Part shown: one piece after another, positions 6,591-13,034 of the stretch | Layout: the number at the start of each line of letters is the position of its first letter | How positions within the stretch are numbered: position 1 is the stretch's first letter | DNA from: a bacterium UBA4637 | GTDB taxonomy: Bacteria; Bacteroidota; Bacteroidia; Bacteroidales; Bacteroidaceae | DNA length: 13,899 nucleotides | Assembly (NCBI GenBank): GCA_002405875.1 | Contig: DHMR01000072.1 | Coordinates: 1-13,899 of the forward strand | Direction of reading: 5' to 3' | Notes under the pieces: generated by a model | What the model was told of the DNA's origin: nothing | What the model saw: the letters and a program-made list of their open reading frames with translations, nothing else | Database searches by the model: none | Translations under genes and position numbers: made by a program

Positions 6591-7877
6591 GTGAATAAAC
6601 GAATATTACAATTAGCGGTACCGTCGATAGTCAGCAATATCACGGTACCGCTTTTAGGTTTGGTGGATGTCGCCATCGTCGGTCACATCGGCGATGCGAG
6701 TTACATCGGGGCTATAGCCGTAGGCTCGATGCTCTTTAATGTCATCTATTGGTTGTTCGGATTCCTGAGGATGGGAACGAGCGGGATGACCTCGCAGGCA
6801 TTGGGTAGGCGAGACTTTGCCGAGGTGCTGAGGCTCTTGGTGCGTTCCCTTTCGATAGGAGTGGGGATAGGACTACTGTTCTTCATCCTTCAGGAAGTCA
6901 TCATTGCGTGTGGCTTGTGGGCGATGGCACCGGAGGAGGATGTCGTGGAGCTGGCTTGCAGATACTGCTATGTCTGTATCTGGGGAGCACCAGCCGTGCT
7001 CGGACTCTATGGCTTCACAGGCTGGTACATCGGTATGCAGAACACACGTATCCCGATGGTAGTGTCGTTGACTCAGAATGTGGTCAACATCATCGCCTCG
7101 CTCACCTTGGTTTTCGCTTGCGATATGACGGTGGAAGGCGTGGCGCTTGGTACGGTCATCGCCCAATGGTGGGGATTCCTGATGGCTTGTCTACTCTACC
7201 GCATTTATTACCGCCGCCTCGACAAGTATGATTATCGCAAGAACCTCTTTGCTGCGGAACCCTTGAAGCGATTCTTTTCCTTGAACAAGGACATTTTCCT
7301 CCGTACGGTATGCCTCGTAGCAGTAAACCTCTTCTTTACGGCGGCAGGTTCCAGGGAGAGTACCATCGTGTTGGCTGTCAACACCTTGCTGATGACGATG
7401 TTTACCATCTTCTCATATTTCATGGATGGCTTCGCATACGCCGCTGAGGCTTTGGCAGGCAAGTATTATGGAGCCAGGAATATGGTGGCTTTTCGAGAGG
7501 TCGTCAGGAGAACGATGATATTTGGAGTGGGAGTGGCAGTTTGTTTCACCTTATTATATATAGTGGGTGGAGAGAACTTCCTCGGATTGCTCACGAGCGA
7601 CAAGCAGGTGATAGCTGCTTCGGGCGAGTATTTTGGGTGGGCGGTGCTGATACCGTTGTCGGGTATGGCTGCATTCGTCTTCGATGGCATCTTCGTAGGC
7701 ATCACCCAGTCGAAGTCGATGCTTTGTTCATCGGTCGTTGCCTCGGTTTCCTTCTTCGGCTTGTTCTTTGCGCTTCATCCCTTCTTGGGCAACCACGCCT
7801 TGTGGCTTGCCTTTATCATCTACCTCGTTTTGAGGGGAGTCGTATTGTTTGCCATCTATCGTAGAAAACTGCGATAA
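6591..7877 (+). CDS. MATE family efflux transporter, DinF-like
   Basis: A 428-aa inner-membrane protein with about 12 hydrophobic segments arranged as two repeated six-helix halves. The N-terminus (L-A-V-P-S-I-V-S-N-I-T-V-P-L-L-G-L-V-D-V-A-I-V-G-H) and the M-G-T-S-G-M-T-S-Q-A-L-G-R segment are typical of the DinF branch of the MATE family. MATE proteins export drugs or metabolites using Na+ or H+ gradients; the substrate here is unknown. The start is GTG at 6591, 5 nt after the trpS TAA, because the family N-terminus begins there and no ATG is available in frame. The junction is compact: the trpS stop is followed at once by ATG-AAG-TGA, a two-codon frame whose TGA overlaps the GTG start (GTGA), which suggests translational coupling. 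A perfect inverted repeat lies in codons 8-21. Confidence 0.93.
   Translation: MNKRILQLAVPSIVSNITVPLLGLVDVAIVGHIGDASYIGAIAVGSMLFNVIYWLFGFLRMGTSGMTSQALGRRDFAEVLRLLVRSLSIGVGIGLLFFILQEVIIACGLWAMAPEEDVVELACRYCYVCIWGAPAVLGLYGFTGWYIGMQNTRIPMVVSLTQNVVNIIASLTLVFACDMTVEGVALGTVIAQWWGFLMACLLYRIYYRRLDKYDYRKNLFAAEPLKRFFSLNKDIFLRTVCLVAVNLFFTAAGSRESTIVLAVNTLLMTMFTIFSYFMDGFAYAAEALAGKYYGARNMVAFREVVRRTMIFGVGVAVCFTLLYIVGGENFLGLLTSDKQVIAASGEYFGWAVLIPLSGMAAFVFDGIFVGITQSKSMLCSSVVASVSFFGLFFALHPFLGNHALWLAFIIYLVLRGVVLFAIYRRKLR
6614..6655 (+). repeat. Perfect inverted repeat plus T-tract just inside the MATE gene
   Basis: An 11-bp perfect stem (6614-6624 with 6642-6652) encloses a 17-nt loop, and T bases run from 6652 to 6655 straight after the right arm. 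Each arm carries the palindrome CGGTACCG. It starts 23 nt inside the MATE coding sequence, where two similar peptide segments (A-V-P-S and T-V-P-L) use the same GTA-CCG codons. It has the shape of a terminator or attenuator for trpS transcripts but could also be a codon coincidence. Confidence 0.5.
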
Positions 7878-7940
7878 GATGGCAAACGATATGCCAACCT
7901 TTAAAATACAAGAAATAATGCACATCTTTCTCGAATTATT

Positions 7941-7969
7941 GCACACACAAAAGTGGTGTGCGCATTTTT
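7941..7969 (+). terminator. Probable terminator after trpS-MATE
   Basis: GCACACAC (7941-7948) pairs with GTGGTGTGC (7953-7961) through an AAAA loop with one bulged G. TTTTT follows at 7965-7969, after a 3-nt gap (GCA). It is weaker than the other terminators in the window. It lies 63 nt after the MATE stop and before the promoter of the oxidoreductase operon. Confidence 0.65.
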
Positions 7970-8034
7970 AATAAAATCTACATTAATTAAGTTTAAAACT
8001 TACGCTTTTATTCTTTTTCTTAGCTTTATTTTCG

Positions 8035-8042
8035 TAATTTCG
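8035..8042 (+). promoter_or_regulatory. Candidate -7 element for the oxidoreductase operon
   Basis: TAATTTCG matches TAnnTTTG at seven of eight positions and lies about 30 nt before the TPR mini-gene. No clear TTTG is found at the -33 spacing; that region is only T-rich (8011-8019). The call rests on position between a terminator and an operon start as much as on the match. Confidence 0.45.
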
Positions 8043-8073
8043 CACAACAAAACAAGAAAATATATAGAGTAAA

Positions 8074-8253
8074 ATGACAGCAGAACAATATTATCTGGAA
8101 GGAAACGCCTGGCGGAAGCAAGGCGACTTCAAGCATGCCCTCGACTGTTATATGGAAGCCATCGCCCTCGACCCCGAGAGCCCTGCCGTAGCAGCTAAGG
8201 AGATGCTCGATAATATCATGAACTTCTACTGCAAGGACTATTACAATCCATGA
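8074..8253 (+). CDS. TPR-containing mini-protein (59 aa) leading the oxidoreductase operon
   Basis: A 59-aa ORF starting ATG at 8074 and ending TGA at 8253. The peptide M-T-A-E-Q-Y-Y-L-E-G-N-A-W-R-K-Q-G-D-F then H-A-L-D-C-Y-M-E-A-I-A-L-D-P-E-S-P matches one tetratricopeptide repeat: residues 3-36 show the A/G-x-x-x-x-x-x-G-x-(Y/F)-x-x-A-x-x-x-(Y/F)-x-x-A-(I/L)-x-L-(D/N)-P pattern. A second helix with an aromatic tail (F-Y-C-K-D-Y-Y-N-P) closes it. One TPR cannot form a superhelix, so it probably works as a capping or protein-interaction module or as an oligomer. The A-rich leader and the position 55 nt before the ferredoxin subunit, with no terminator between, suggest it is the first gene of the operon. 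A role in assembly or regulation of the enzyme is inference. Its size means annotation often misses it. Confidence 0.8.
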   Translation: MTAEQYYLEGNAWRKQGDFKHALDCYMEAIALDPESPAVAAKEMLDNIMNFYCKDYYNP

Positions 8254-8308
8254 TATTTCGTGGTATAACAGGGGTCTTAACTTGGAAAATAAAAGAAAGA
8301 AATAGAAT

Positions 8309-8536
8309 ATGAGCAAGATTAAAGGGGCTATTGTGGTCGACACAGAGCGATGCAAAGGATGCGCGCTCTGTGTGGTGGCATGTCCTCACGATGTCATTGC
8401 GCTCGCCAAGAAGGTGAATGTGCATGGCTATCGATATGTGGAGGCGGCAAATGCCGATGCTTGTGTGGGTTGCAGTTCATGCGGTATCGTATGCCCGGAT
8501 GGCTGCATCACTGTTTATCGTAAAAAGGAGGACTAA
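8309..8536 (+). CDS. 2x[4Fe-4S] ferredoxin-type subunit (delta) of 2-oxoacid:ferredoxin oxidoreductase
   Basis: A 75-aa protein with two complete 4Fe-4S binding motifs of the C-x2-C-x2-C-x3-C-P type: Cys15, 18, 21 and 25, and Cys52, 55, 58 and 62. Cys66 is an extra cysteine. In the pyruvate/2-oxoacid:ferredoxin oxidoreductase family this polyferredoxin subunit relays electrons from the TPP centre of the beta subunit to soluble ferredoxin. The gene lies 6 nt before the alpha subunit, so the two are certainly co-transcribed. The leader is purine-rich (A-A-A-G-A-A-A-G-A-A-A) without a Shine-Dalgarno box, normal for Bacteroidetes. A free-standing ferredoxin is unlikely given this context. Confidence 0.93.
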   Translation: MSKIKGAIVVDTERCKGCALCVVACPHDVIALAKKVNVHGYRYVEAANADACVGCSSCGIVCPDGCITVYRKKED

Positions 8537-8542
8537 ACAACA

Positions 8543-9637
8543 ATGGCTAATCAAGAAGTAACTTTGATGAAAGGCAATGAGGCGATAGCCCATGCCTGCA
8601 TAAGATGTGGTGCGGATGGCTTCTTTGGCTATCCTATCACACCTCAAACTGAGATTATCGAGACCCTTTCGCTGCTTAAGCCTTGGGAAACTACCGGCAT
8701 GGTAGTGCTTCAGGCTGAGAGCGAGGTGGCTGCCATCAACATGGTGTATGCTGGTGCTGGCGCAGGCAAGCGTGTGCTTACCACTTCGTCTAGCCCTGGC
8801 GTGGCTTTGATGCAGGAGGGAATCTCCTATATGGCGGGTGCCGAGATTCCAGGCGTTGTGGTCAATGTGCAGCGTGGTGGACCTGGTTTGGGTACCATCC
8901 AACCATCGCAGAGTGACTATTTTCAGGCTACCCGTGGTGGTGGCAATGGTGACTACAATGTCATCGTGTTGGCTCCTAACTCCGTGCAGGAGATGGCCGA
9001 CTTCGTGGACTTGGCATTCGAACTTGCCTTCAAGTATCGCAACCCGGCTATGATTCTGAGCGATGGTGTCATCGGTCAGATGATGGAGAAGGTGGTGTTG
9101 CCTCCAATGAAACCTCGTCGCACCGAGGAGGAGATTGCTCGTGAATGTCCATGGGCTACCATTGGTCGACCAAAGACTCGCAAACCTAATATCCTTACTT
9201 CCTTGGAGTTGAAACCAGAGGTGATGGAGCAGCGTAACATCCATCTTCAGGAGAAGTACCAGAAAATTCGTGAAACCGAGGTTCGTTATGCCACCGAGCA
9301 GTTGGAGGATGCCGACTACGTGATTGTAGCCTTCGGTAGTGCTGCCCGTATCGCAGAGAAGAGCATCGAGAGTGCTCGTGAGCAAGGTATCAAGGTGGGC
9401 TTGTTCCGTCCTATCACCCTCTGGCCTTTCCCAATGAAGGAACTCCATGAGTTGGCGAAGACCAAGAAGGGCATGTTGGTGGCTGAGATTAATGCTGGAC
9501 AGATGATTCAGGATGTTCGTCTCGCCGTGAACGGTCAAATCCCAGTGGAGCACTTTGGCCGTCTAGGTGGCATCGTGCCAGAGCCAGAGGAAATCGTGGA
9601 GGCACTGAAAAGTAAAATAATAAATGATAATGAATAA
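8543..9637 (+). CDS. vorB: 2-oxoacid:ferredoxin oxidoreductase alpha subunit (VorB-type)
   Basis: A 364-aa cytoplasmic subunit of the enzyme that oxidatively decarboxylates a 2-oxoacid to acyl-CoA with reduction of ferredoxin. The family signature Y-P-I-T-P is at residues 30-34. The segment G-P-G-L-G-T-I-Q-P-S-Q-S-D-Y-F-Q (from about 114) is the form seen in VorB (3-methyl-2-oxobutanoate) enzymes; 2-oxoglutarate KorA proteins usually have a different sequence there. A transketolase C-terminal-like domain occupies about 255-350 (A-D-Y-V-I-V-A-F-G-S-A-A-R then G-L-F-R-P-I-T-L-W-P-F-P). Branched-chain 2-oxoacids are therefore the best guess, but substrate range in this family is hard to read from sequence, and 2-oxoglutarate remains possible. 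The stop codon forms one end of an inverted repeat that spans the gap to the beta subunit. Confidence 0.92.
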   Translation: MANQEVTLMKGNEAIAHACIRCGADGFFGYPITPQTEIIETLSLLKPWETTGMVVLQAESEVAAINMVYAGAGAGKRVLTTSSSPGVALMQEGISYMAGAEIPGVVVNVQRGGPGLGTIQPSQSDYFQATRGGGNGDYNVIVLAPNSVQEMADFVDLAFELAFKYRNPAMILSDGVIGQMMEKVVLPPMKPRRTEEEIARECPWATIGRPKTRKPNILTSLELKPEVMEQRNIHLQEKYQKIRETEVRYATEQLEDADYVIVAFGSAARIAEKSIESAREQGIKVGLFRPITLWPFPMKELHELAKTKKGMLVAEINAGQMIQDVRLAVNGQIPVEHFGRLGGIVPEPEEIVEALKSKIINDNE

Positions 9638-9697
9638 ATTATAAATATATGATGGCGTGAGCCTATTTGTAATTTGTCATTTCTAATTTATAATTTA
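9635..9697 (+). repeat. Inverted repeat bracketing the alpha-beta subunit spacer
   Basis: A perfect 12-bp AT-only inverted repeat (9635-9646 with 9686-9697) begins on the vorB stop codon and ends 2 nt before the ATG of the beta subunit. Its 39-nt loop holds a small GGC-GTGA-GCC hairpin (9654-9663). AT-rich pairs are weak, so this may reflect repeat origin and not a stable RNA structure. Confidence 0.55.
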
Positions 9698-9699
9698 AA

Positions 9700-10464
9700 A
9701 TGAATGATATAATTTCACCAGAGAATCTGGTATATAAGAAGCCTACGCTGATGAACGATACCCCGATGCATTATTGTCCGGGTTGTTCGCATGGTGTAGT
9801 GCATAAACTGGTCGCCGAGGTCATCGAGGAAATGGGCATGGAGGATAAGGCTATCGGTATCTGCCCTGTGGGATGTGCCGTGTTTGCCTACCGTTATGTA
9901 GACATCGACTGGCAGGAGGCTGCCCATGGTCGTGCCTTGGCTTGCGCCTCTGCCGTGAAGCGCTTGTGGCCAGACCGCTTGGTGTTCACCTATCAAGGTG
10001 ATGGCGACCTGGCGTGCATCGGTGCCTGCGAGACCATCCATGCCTTGAATCGTGGCGAGCATGTGGCTACCATCTTTATCAACAATGCCATCTATGGCAT
10101 GACGGGAGGTCAGATGGCTCCTACAACCTTGTTGGGTCAGAAGACTTCCACCTGTCCATACGGTCGTGAGCCAGACCTTCATGGTTATCCTCTCAACATC
10201 ACTGAGTTGGCCTCTCATCTCACGGGTACTTGCTATGTAACCCGTCAAAGTGTGGAGAGTGTGGCAAGTATCCGTAAGGCAAAGAAAGCTATTCGCAAGG
10301 CTTTTGAGGCAAGCATGAAAGGCTTGGGCTCTAGCTTGGTGGAGATTGTGTCTACCTGTAACAGCGGTTGGAAACTCTCGCCAGTAGAGGCCAACAAGTG
10401 GATGGAGGAGCACATGTTCAAGGAGTATGTGAAGGGGGACCTCAAGGACACAACGGGAATGTAA
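9700..10464 (+). CDS. 2-oxoacid:ferredoxin oxidoreductase beta subunit (TPP-binding)
   Basis: A 254-aa subunit carrying the thiamine diphosphate site. Visible features are the C-P-G-C motif (26-29), the further conserved cysteines in G-I-C-P-V-G-C (53-59), H-G-R-A-L-A-C-A-S-A-V-K (76-87), the TPP motif G-D-G-D (100-103) followed by I-N-N-A-I-Y-G-M-T-G-G-Q-M-A-P-T (127-142), and no ferredoxin domain of its own. In the family, C-P-G-C and the other conserved cysteines hold the proximal 4Fe-4S cluster. It pairs with the alpha subunit to form the catalytic core. The spacer to vorB is 62 nt and AT-rich, with the inverted repeat described separately; another 62-nt spacer separates it from the gamma subunit. 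The ATG at 9700 fits the usual family N-terminus. VorA- or KorB-type naming depends on the substrate. Confidence 0.92.
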   Translation: MNDIISPENLVYKKPTLMNDTPMHYCPGCSHGVVHKLVAEVIEEMGMEDKAIGICPVGCAVFAYRYVDIDWQEAAHGRALACASAVKRLWPDRLVFTYQGDGDLACIGACETIHALNRGEHVATIFINNAIYGMTGGQMAPTTLLGQKTSTCPYGREPDLHGYPLNITELASHLTGTCYVTRQSVESVASIRKAKKAIRKAFEASMKGLGSSLVEIVSTCNSGWKLSPVEANKWMEEHMFKEYVKGDLKDTTGM

Positions 10465-10493
10465 GTGAAGAGTGAAGAACAAAGAGTGAAGAA
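10464..10493 (+). repeat. Short direct repeats (AGTGAAGAA) between beta and gamma subunit genes
   Basis: AGTGAAG (10464-10470) is followed at once by AGTGAAGAA (10471-10479), and again by AGTGAAGAA at 10485-10493. The array starts on the last base of the beta-subunit stop codon. It looks like slippage-prone intergenic repeat DNA, and no regulatory role can be read from it. Confidence 0.7.
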
Positions 10494-10526
10494 TTCATTT
10501 GCTTTTCTCTAAAATAAAATAGAACA

Positions 10527-11072
10527 ATGAAGAAAGAAATCATTATATCTGGTTTTGGTGGACAGGGTGTCCTCTCGATGGGAAAAATCCTAGCTTACTC
10601 AGGACTGATGGAGGATAAGGAGGTGACTTGGATGCCTGCCTATGGTCCAGAACAGCGTGGTGGTACAGCCAACGTGACGGTCATCGTAAGCGACAAGCGT
10701 ATCTCTTCGCCTATCTTGAGTCAATATGATGTCGCCATCGTGCTCAACCAACCTTCGCTCGACAAGTTCTTGCCAAAGATTAAGTCGGGTGGCATCTTGA
10801 TTTATGATGGTTATGGTATCATGAACCCTCCTCAGCGCGAGGACATCACCGTGTATCGCATCGATGCTATGGACAAGGCTGCCGAGATGAAGAACGCCAA
10901 GGTGTTCAACATGATCGTGCTCGGCGGACTGCTTAAGGTTTGTCCGGTGGTAAGTACCGAAGGATTGAACAAGGCGCTCTATAAGTCTTTGCCAGAGCGC
11001 CATCATGGATTGATTCCGCTGAACATGCAAGCCGTGGAGGAGGGCATGAAGATTATAGAGAAAGTAGAGTAA
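10527..11072 (+). CDS. 2-oxoacid:ferredoxin oxidoreductase gamma subunit
   Basis: A 181-aa subunit of the POR/KOR gamma family. The N-terminal nucleotide/CoA-binding-like motif S-G-F-G-G-Q-G-V is at residues 8-15, and Y-G-P-E-Q-R-G-G-T-A (39-48) is the second family hallmark. The rest (I-V-L-N-Q-P-S-L-D-K-F, then N-M-I-V-L-G-G-L-L) follows the known pattern to the C-terminus at normal length. In the family this subunit contributes to coenzyme A binding and completes the alpha-beta-gamma-delta complex. It is the last gene of the operon, 62 nt after the beta subunit, and a strong terminator starts 14 nt after its stop. The order delta-alpha-beta-gamma is usual for Bacteroidales VorB-type operons as I recall them; that is memory, not a search. 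Confidence 0.93.
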   Translation: MKKEIIISGFGGQGVLSMGKILAYSGLMEDKEVTWMPAYGPEQRGGTANVTVIVSDKRISSPILSQYDVAIVLNQPSLDKFLPKIKSGGILIYDGYGIMNPPQREDITVYRIDAMDKAAEMKNAKVFNMIVLGGLLKVCPVVSTEGLNKALYKSLPERHHGLIPLNMQAVEEGMKIIEKVE

Positions 11073-11086
11073 TCTATTGATACGAT

Positions 11087-11125
11087 AAAAATAGGTACGC
11101 CAAAAGATGGTGTACCTATTTTTTT
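11087..11125. terminator. Bidirectional terminator between convergent oxidoreductase operon and cvfB
   Basis: A 15-bp stem (11087-11101 with 11109-11123, one G·T wobble) closes a 7-nt loop. It is flanked by A bases on the left and T bases on the right, so it can terminate both strands. The stop codon of the minus-strand gene (11124-11126) touches its right edge, so one hairpin serves both transcripts. Confidence 0.9.
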
Positions 11126-11966
11126 ATTTCACCAGTCGGATGCTCATCGGACTGATGGTGATGAGATGCTTCTTGTAGAGGTCGCCAACGGCACGTTTGT
11201 ATACTTTCTTGCTTACGTGGAAACGCTCGTAGATGTCGTCAGCTTCGCTCTTGTCGCCGAGGTCGCACTCGCCGTCATTGTCCAAAAGATACTGATAGAG
11301 GGTCTCTGCAAAGTCTGCAGCCTGTTGGATGCCTGTCTTCTGGAGAGTTACGTCTATCTTGCCGTCAGGACGCACTCTGCCAATGTAGCCCTTCATCTTG
11401 TCGCCCGTATGGATGTACTGGAATATCTGGTCTTGATAGAGCAAGCCTGGATACTTGTTGTCGATGATGACCTTGAAGCCAAGGTCGGTCTTCTGCCAAA
11501 TCAGCAAATCTACCTCGTCGCCATGGCGATAGTGAGGATGGTCTTCGCTCATGTATCGCTCCACCTTGGCTGAGGCTACGATGCGGTAGCTCTCCTCGTC
11601 GATGTGGATATGAACGATGTAGGAGTTGCCGATGACCATGCGCTTCTTCTGTTCGCGGAATGGGCAGAAGATGTCCTTCATCAGTCCCCAGCCCAGGAAG
11701 GCACCATACTCGTTGACCCATTTCACCTCTAGGTAGGCGAAATCACCCACCTTAGCCAAAGGTTTCTCGGTGGTGGCAATCATGCGCTCGTCTTGGTCGA
11801 GATAGAGGAATACATCGAGTTCGTCACCGATGCTTACTCCCTCGGGTACGTATCGGGTAGGGAGGAGAATCTCTCCCTCCTCACCTCCGTCGAGGTATAG
11901 GCCGAAGTCTACCTTCTTGACTACTCTCAAGGTGTTATAGTCACCCAACTTTATCTTTTTTTCCAT
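11124..11966 (-). CDS. cvfB: CvfB family S1-domain RNA-binding protein
   Basis: A 280-aa soluble protein. It shows three S1-like OB-fold segments (about residues 7-64, 72-135 and 145-210), the clearest being the third (Y-I-G-R-V-R-P-D-G-K-I-D-V-T-L). A C-terminal winged-helix-like region (about 215-280, Y-E-R-F-H-V-S-K-K-V-Y-K-R-A-V-G-D-L-Y-K) completes the architecture of the CvfB/YitL family (COG2996). CvfB of Staphylococcus binds RNA and influences virulence gene expression; in Bacteroidetes the role is unproven, and ribosome or mRNA association is the likely activity. The start ATG at 11966 precedes the conserved G-D-Y-N-T-L-R-V motif. It reads away from lolD, 244 nt upstream, across a hairpin-rich spacer in which I could not place a clear promoter. 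Confidence 0.88.
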   Translation of the reverse strand: MEKKIKLGDYNTLRVVKKVDFGLYLDGGEEGEILLPTRYVPEGVSIGDELDVFLYLDQDERMIATTEKPLAKVGDFAYLEVKWVNEYGAFLGWGLMKDIFCPFREQKKRMVIGNSYIVHIHIDEESYRIVASAKVERYMSEDHPHYRHGDEVDLLIWQKTDLGFKVIIDNKYPGLLYQDQIFQYIHTGDKMKGYIGRVRPDGKIDVTLQKTGIQQAADFAETLYQYLLDNDGECDLGDKSEADDIYERFHVSKKVYKRAVGDLYKKHLITISPMSIRLVK

Positions 11967-12008
11967 AACAAATTCTTTTTTATATTTTTCTTTTTCGATC
12001 CACCCCGT

Positions 12009-12198
12009 CCCTCTTTAGCCAAGGAGGGCTCCACCTCACTCCCCAAGCCCCTCTCTCCTCAGGAAAGCGGGGATGTAGCTGGCTATGCTATAGCTTCGCC
12101 TGAGTTTTGGTATCGCAAGCGGAGCCTTTGCCCCTACGGGGCTTGCGATGAATTCTTACGCAACAGAGTTGCGATTGTTTGTGCGGGTGTAAACCCGC
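12009..12198. repeat. Hairpin-rich intergenic element between lolD and cvfB
   Basis: About 190 nt with no ORF but five inverted repeats in a row. They are CCCTCT/GGAGGG (12009-12014 with 12023-12028, one G·T), GCTAT/ATAGC (12082-12086 with 12090-12094), a 9-bp ATCGCAAGC/GCTTGCGAT pair (12112-12120 with 12141-12149) enclosing a GCCCC-TAC-GGGGC hairpin (12130-12142), CGCAAC/GTTGCG (12159-12164 with 12168-12173), and GCGGGT/ACCCGC (12183-12188 with 12193-12198). Base composition is more C-rich than its surroundings. It resembles dispersed intergenic repeat DNA. A structured transcribed spacer downstream of lolD is the other option. Confidence 0.6.
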
Positions 12199-12210
12199 TT
12201 TGCTGACATT

Positions 12211-12939
12211 CTAAATAATAGGAGAAACTTCTTCCCTATTCATGTTTGATGCCACAACCTCTTCGTTTGATGTTGCTGCCTCCACAGTCTTCTCGATCAT
12301 TCCATCTTTGAGGTGGATGGTGCGGTCTGTGATGGCGGCAAGACTTTCATCGTGGGTGACGATGACAAAGGTCTGGCCAAACTTGTCGCGAAGGTCGAAG
12401 AAGAGTTGGTGAAGTTCTGCCTTGTTCTTGGTGTCAAGACTGCCCGAAGGTTCATCGGCTAGGATGACGGCTGGGTTGTTGACCAAGGCTCTCGCCACCG
12501 CTACACGCTGTTTCTCACCTCCTGATAGTTCGGCAGGCTTGTGGTTGGCTCTGTCGCTCAATCCCATGAAAGCCAACAGTTCCTCGGCACGTTGCTTGGC
12601 CTCCTTGCGTCCCTTGCCTGCGATGAAGGCAGGAATCATGATATTCTCCAATGCCGTGAACTCTGGCAGGAGTTGATGAAACTGGAATACGAAGCCGAGG
12701 TGTTGGTTGCGGAAGTCACTCAACTTCTTGGTGCTGAGGCTACGCACATCCACGCCGTCAATGATGATGCTACCTGCGTCGGGCTTATCCAAGGTGCCGA
12801 TAATCTGAAGAAGGGTTGTCTTGCCAGCTCCACTAGGTCCAACAATACTTACCACTTCACCTTTGTCTATATGTAGGTCGATGCCTTTGAGCACCTGTAA
12901 GGAGCCAAAGCTCTTGGTGATACCTTTAATATCTATCAT
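12211..12939 (-). CDS. lolD: ABC transporter ATP-binding protein, LolD-type
   Basis: A 242-aa ATPase. Walker A is G-P-S-G-A-G-K-T-T (34-42), the Q-loop glutamine is Gln86 in [17 protein letters not shown], the signature is L-S-G-G-E-K-Q (138-144), Walker B is V-I-L-A-D-E-P (158-164), and the switch His is 196. The Q-loop neighbourhood is characteristic of LolD, the ATPase that powers release of lipoproteins from the inner membrane through LolC/E. The frame is open upstream to 13047, but the family N-terminus [11 protein letters not shown] starts at 12939, so that ATG is chosen. A C-terminal tail of about 30 residues rich in Glu, Ala and Asn follows the ATPase core. No permease gene is adjacent, so the LolCE partner is encoded elsewhere. 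Assignment to the close MacB/FtsE-like group is less likely. Confidence 0.85.
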   Translation of the reverse strand: MIDIKGITKSFGSLQVLKGIDLHIDKGEVVSIVGPSGAGKTTLLQIIGTLDKPDAGSIIIDGVDVRSLSTKKLSDFRNQHLGFVFQFHQLLPEFTALENIMIPAFIAGKGRKEAKQRAEELLAFMGLSDRANHKPAELSGGEKQRVAVARALVNNPAVILADEPSGSLDTKNKAELHQLFFDLRDKFGQTFVIVTHDESLAAITDRTIHLKDGMIEKTVEAATSNEEVVASNMNREEVSPII

Positions 12940-13034
12940 GATAATGTGTAATTTACAATTGATAATGAATGATGGAAGGCTTGAGCCATCCATTTTTGGT
13001 GGGAGAGTATTGGGTCTTCTCTTCCTTTTGAAGG

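Noticed and set aside
7879..7971. 30-codon ORF just after the MATE stop
   Set aside because: It runs through the probable terminator hairpin and its T-tract, has no recognisable motif, and is of chance length.
8477..9553. Antisense ORFs over vorB and over the beta subunit (9715-10482)
   Set aside because: Both lie fully opposite well-supported conserved genes, give His/Leu/Thr-rich products without motifs, and lack promoters.
12183..12198. GCGGGT/ACCCGC hairpin as an intrinsic terminator for lolD
   Set aside because: On the minus strand no T-tract follows it, so it lacks the second half of an intrinsic terminator.
12009..12198. CRISPR array or tRNA in the hairpin-rich spacer
   Set aside because: There is no regularly spaced identical repeat, and no cloverleaf with an anticodon loop or T-loop consensus can be drawn.
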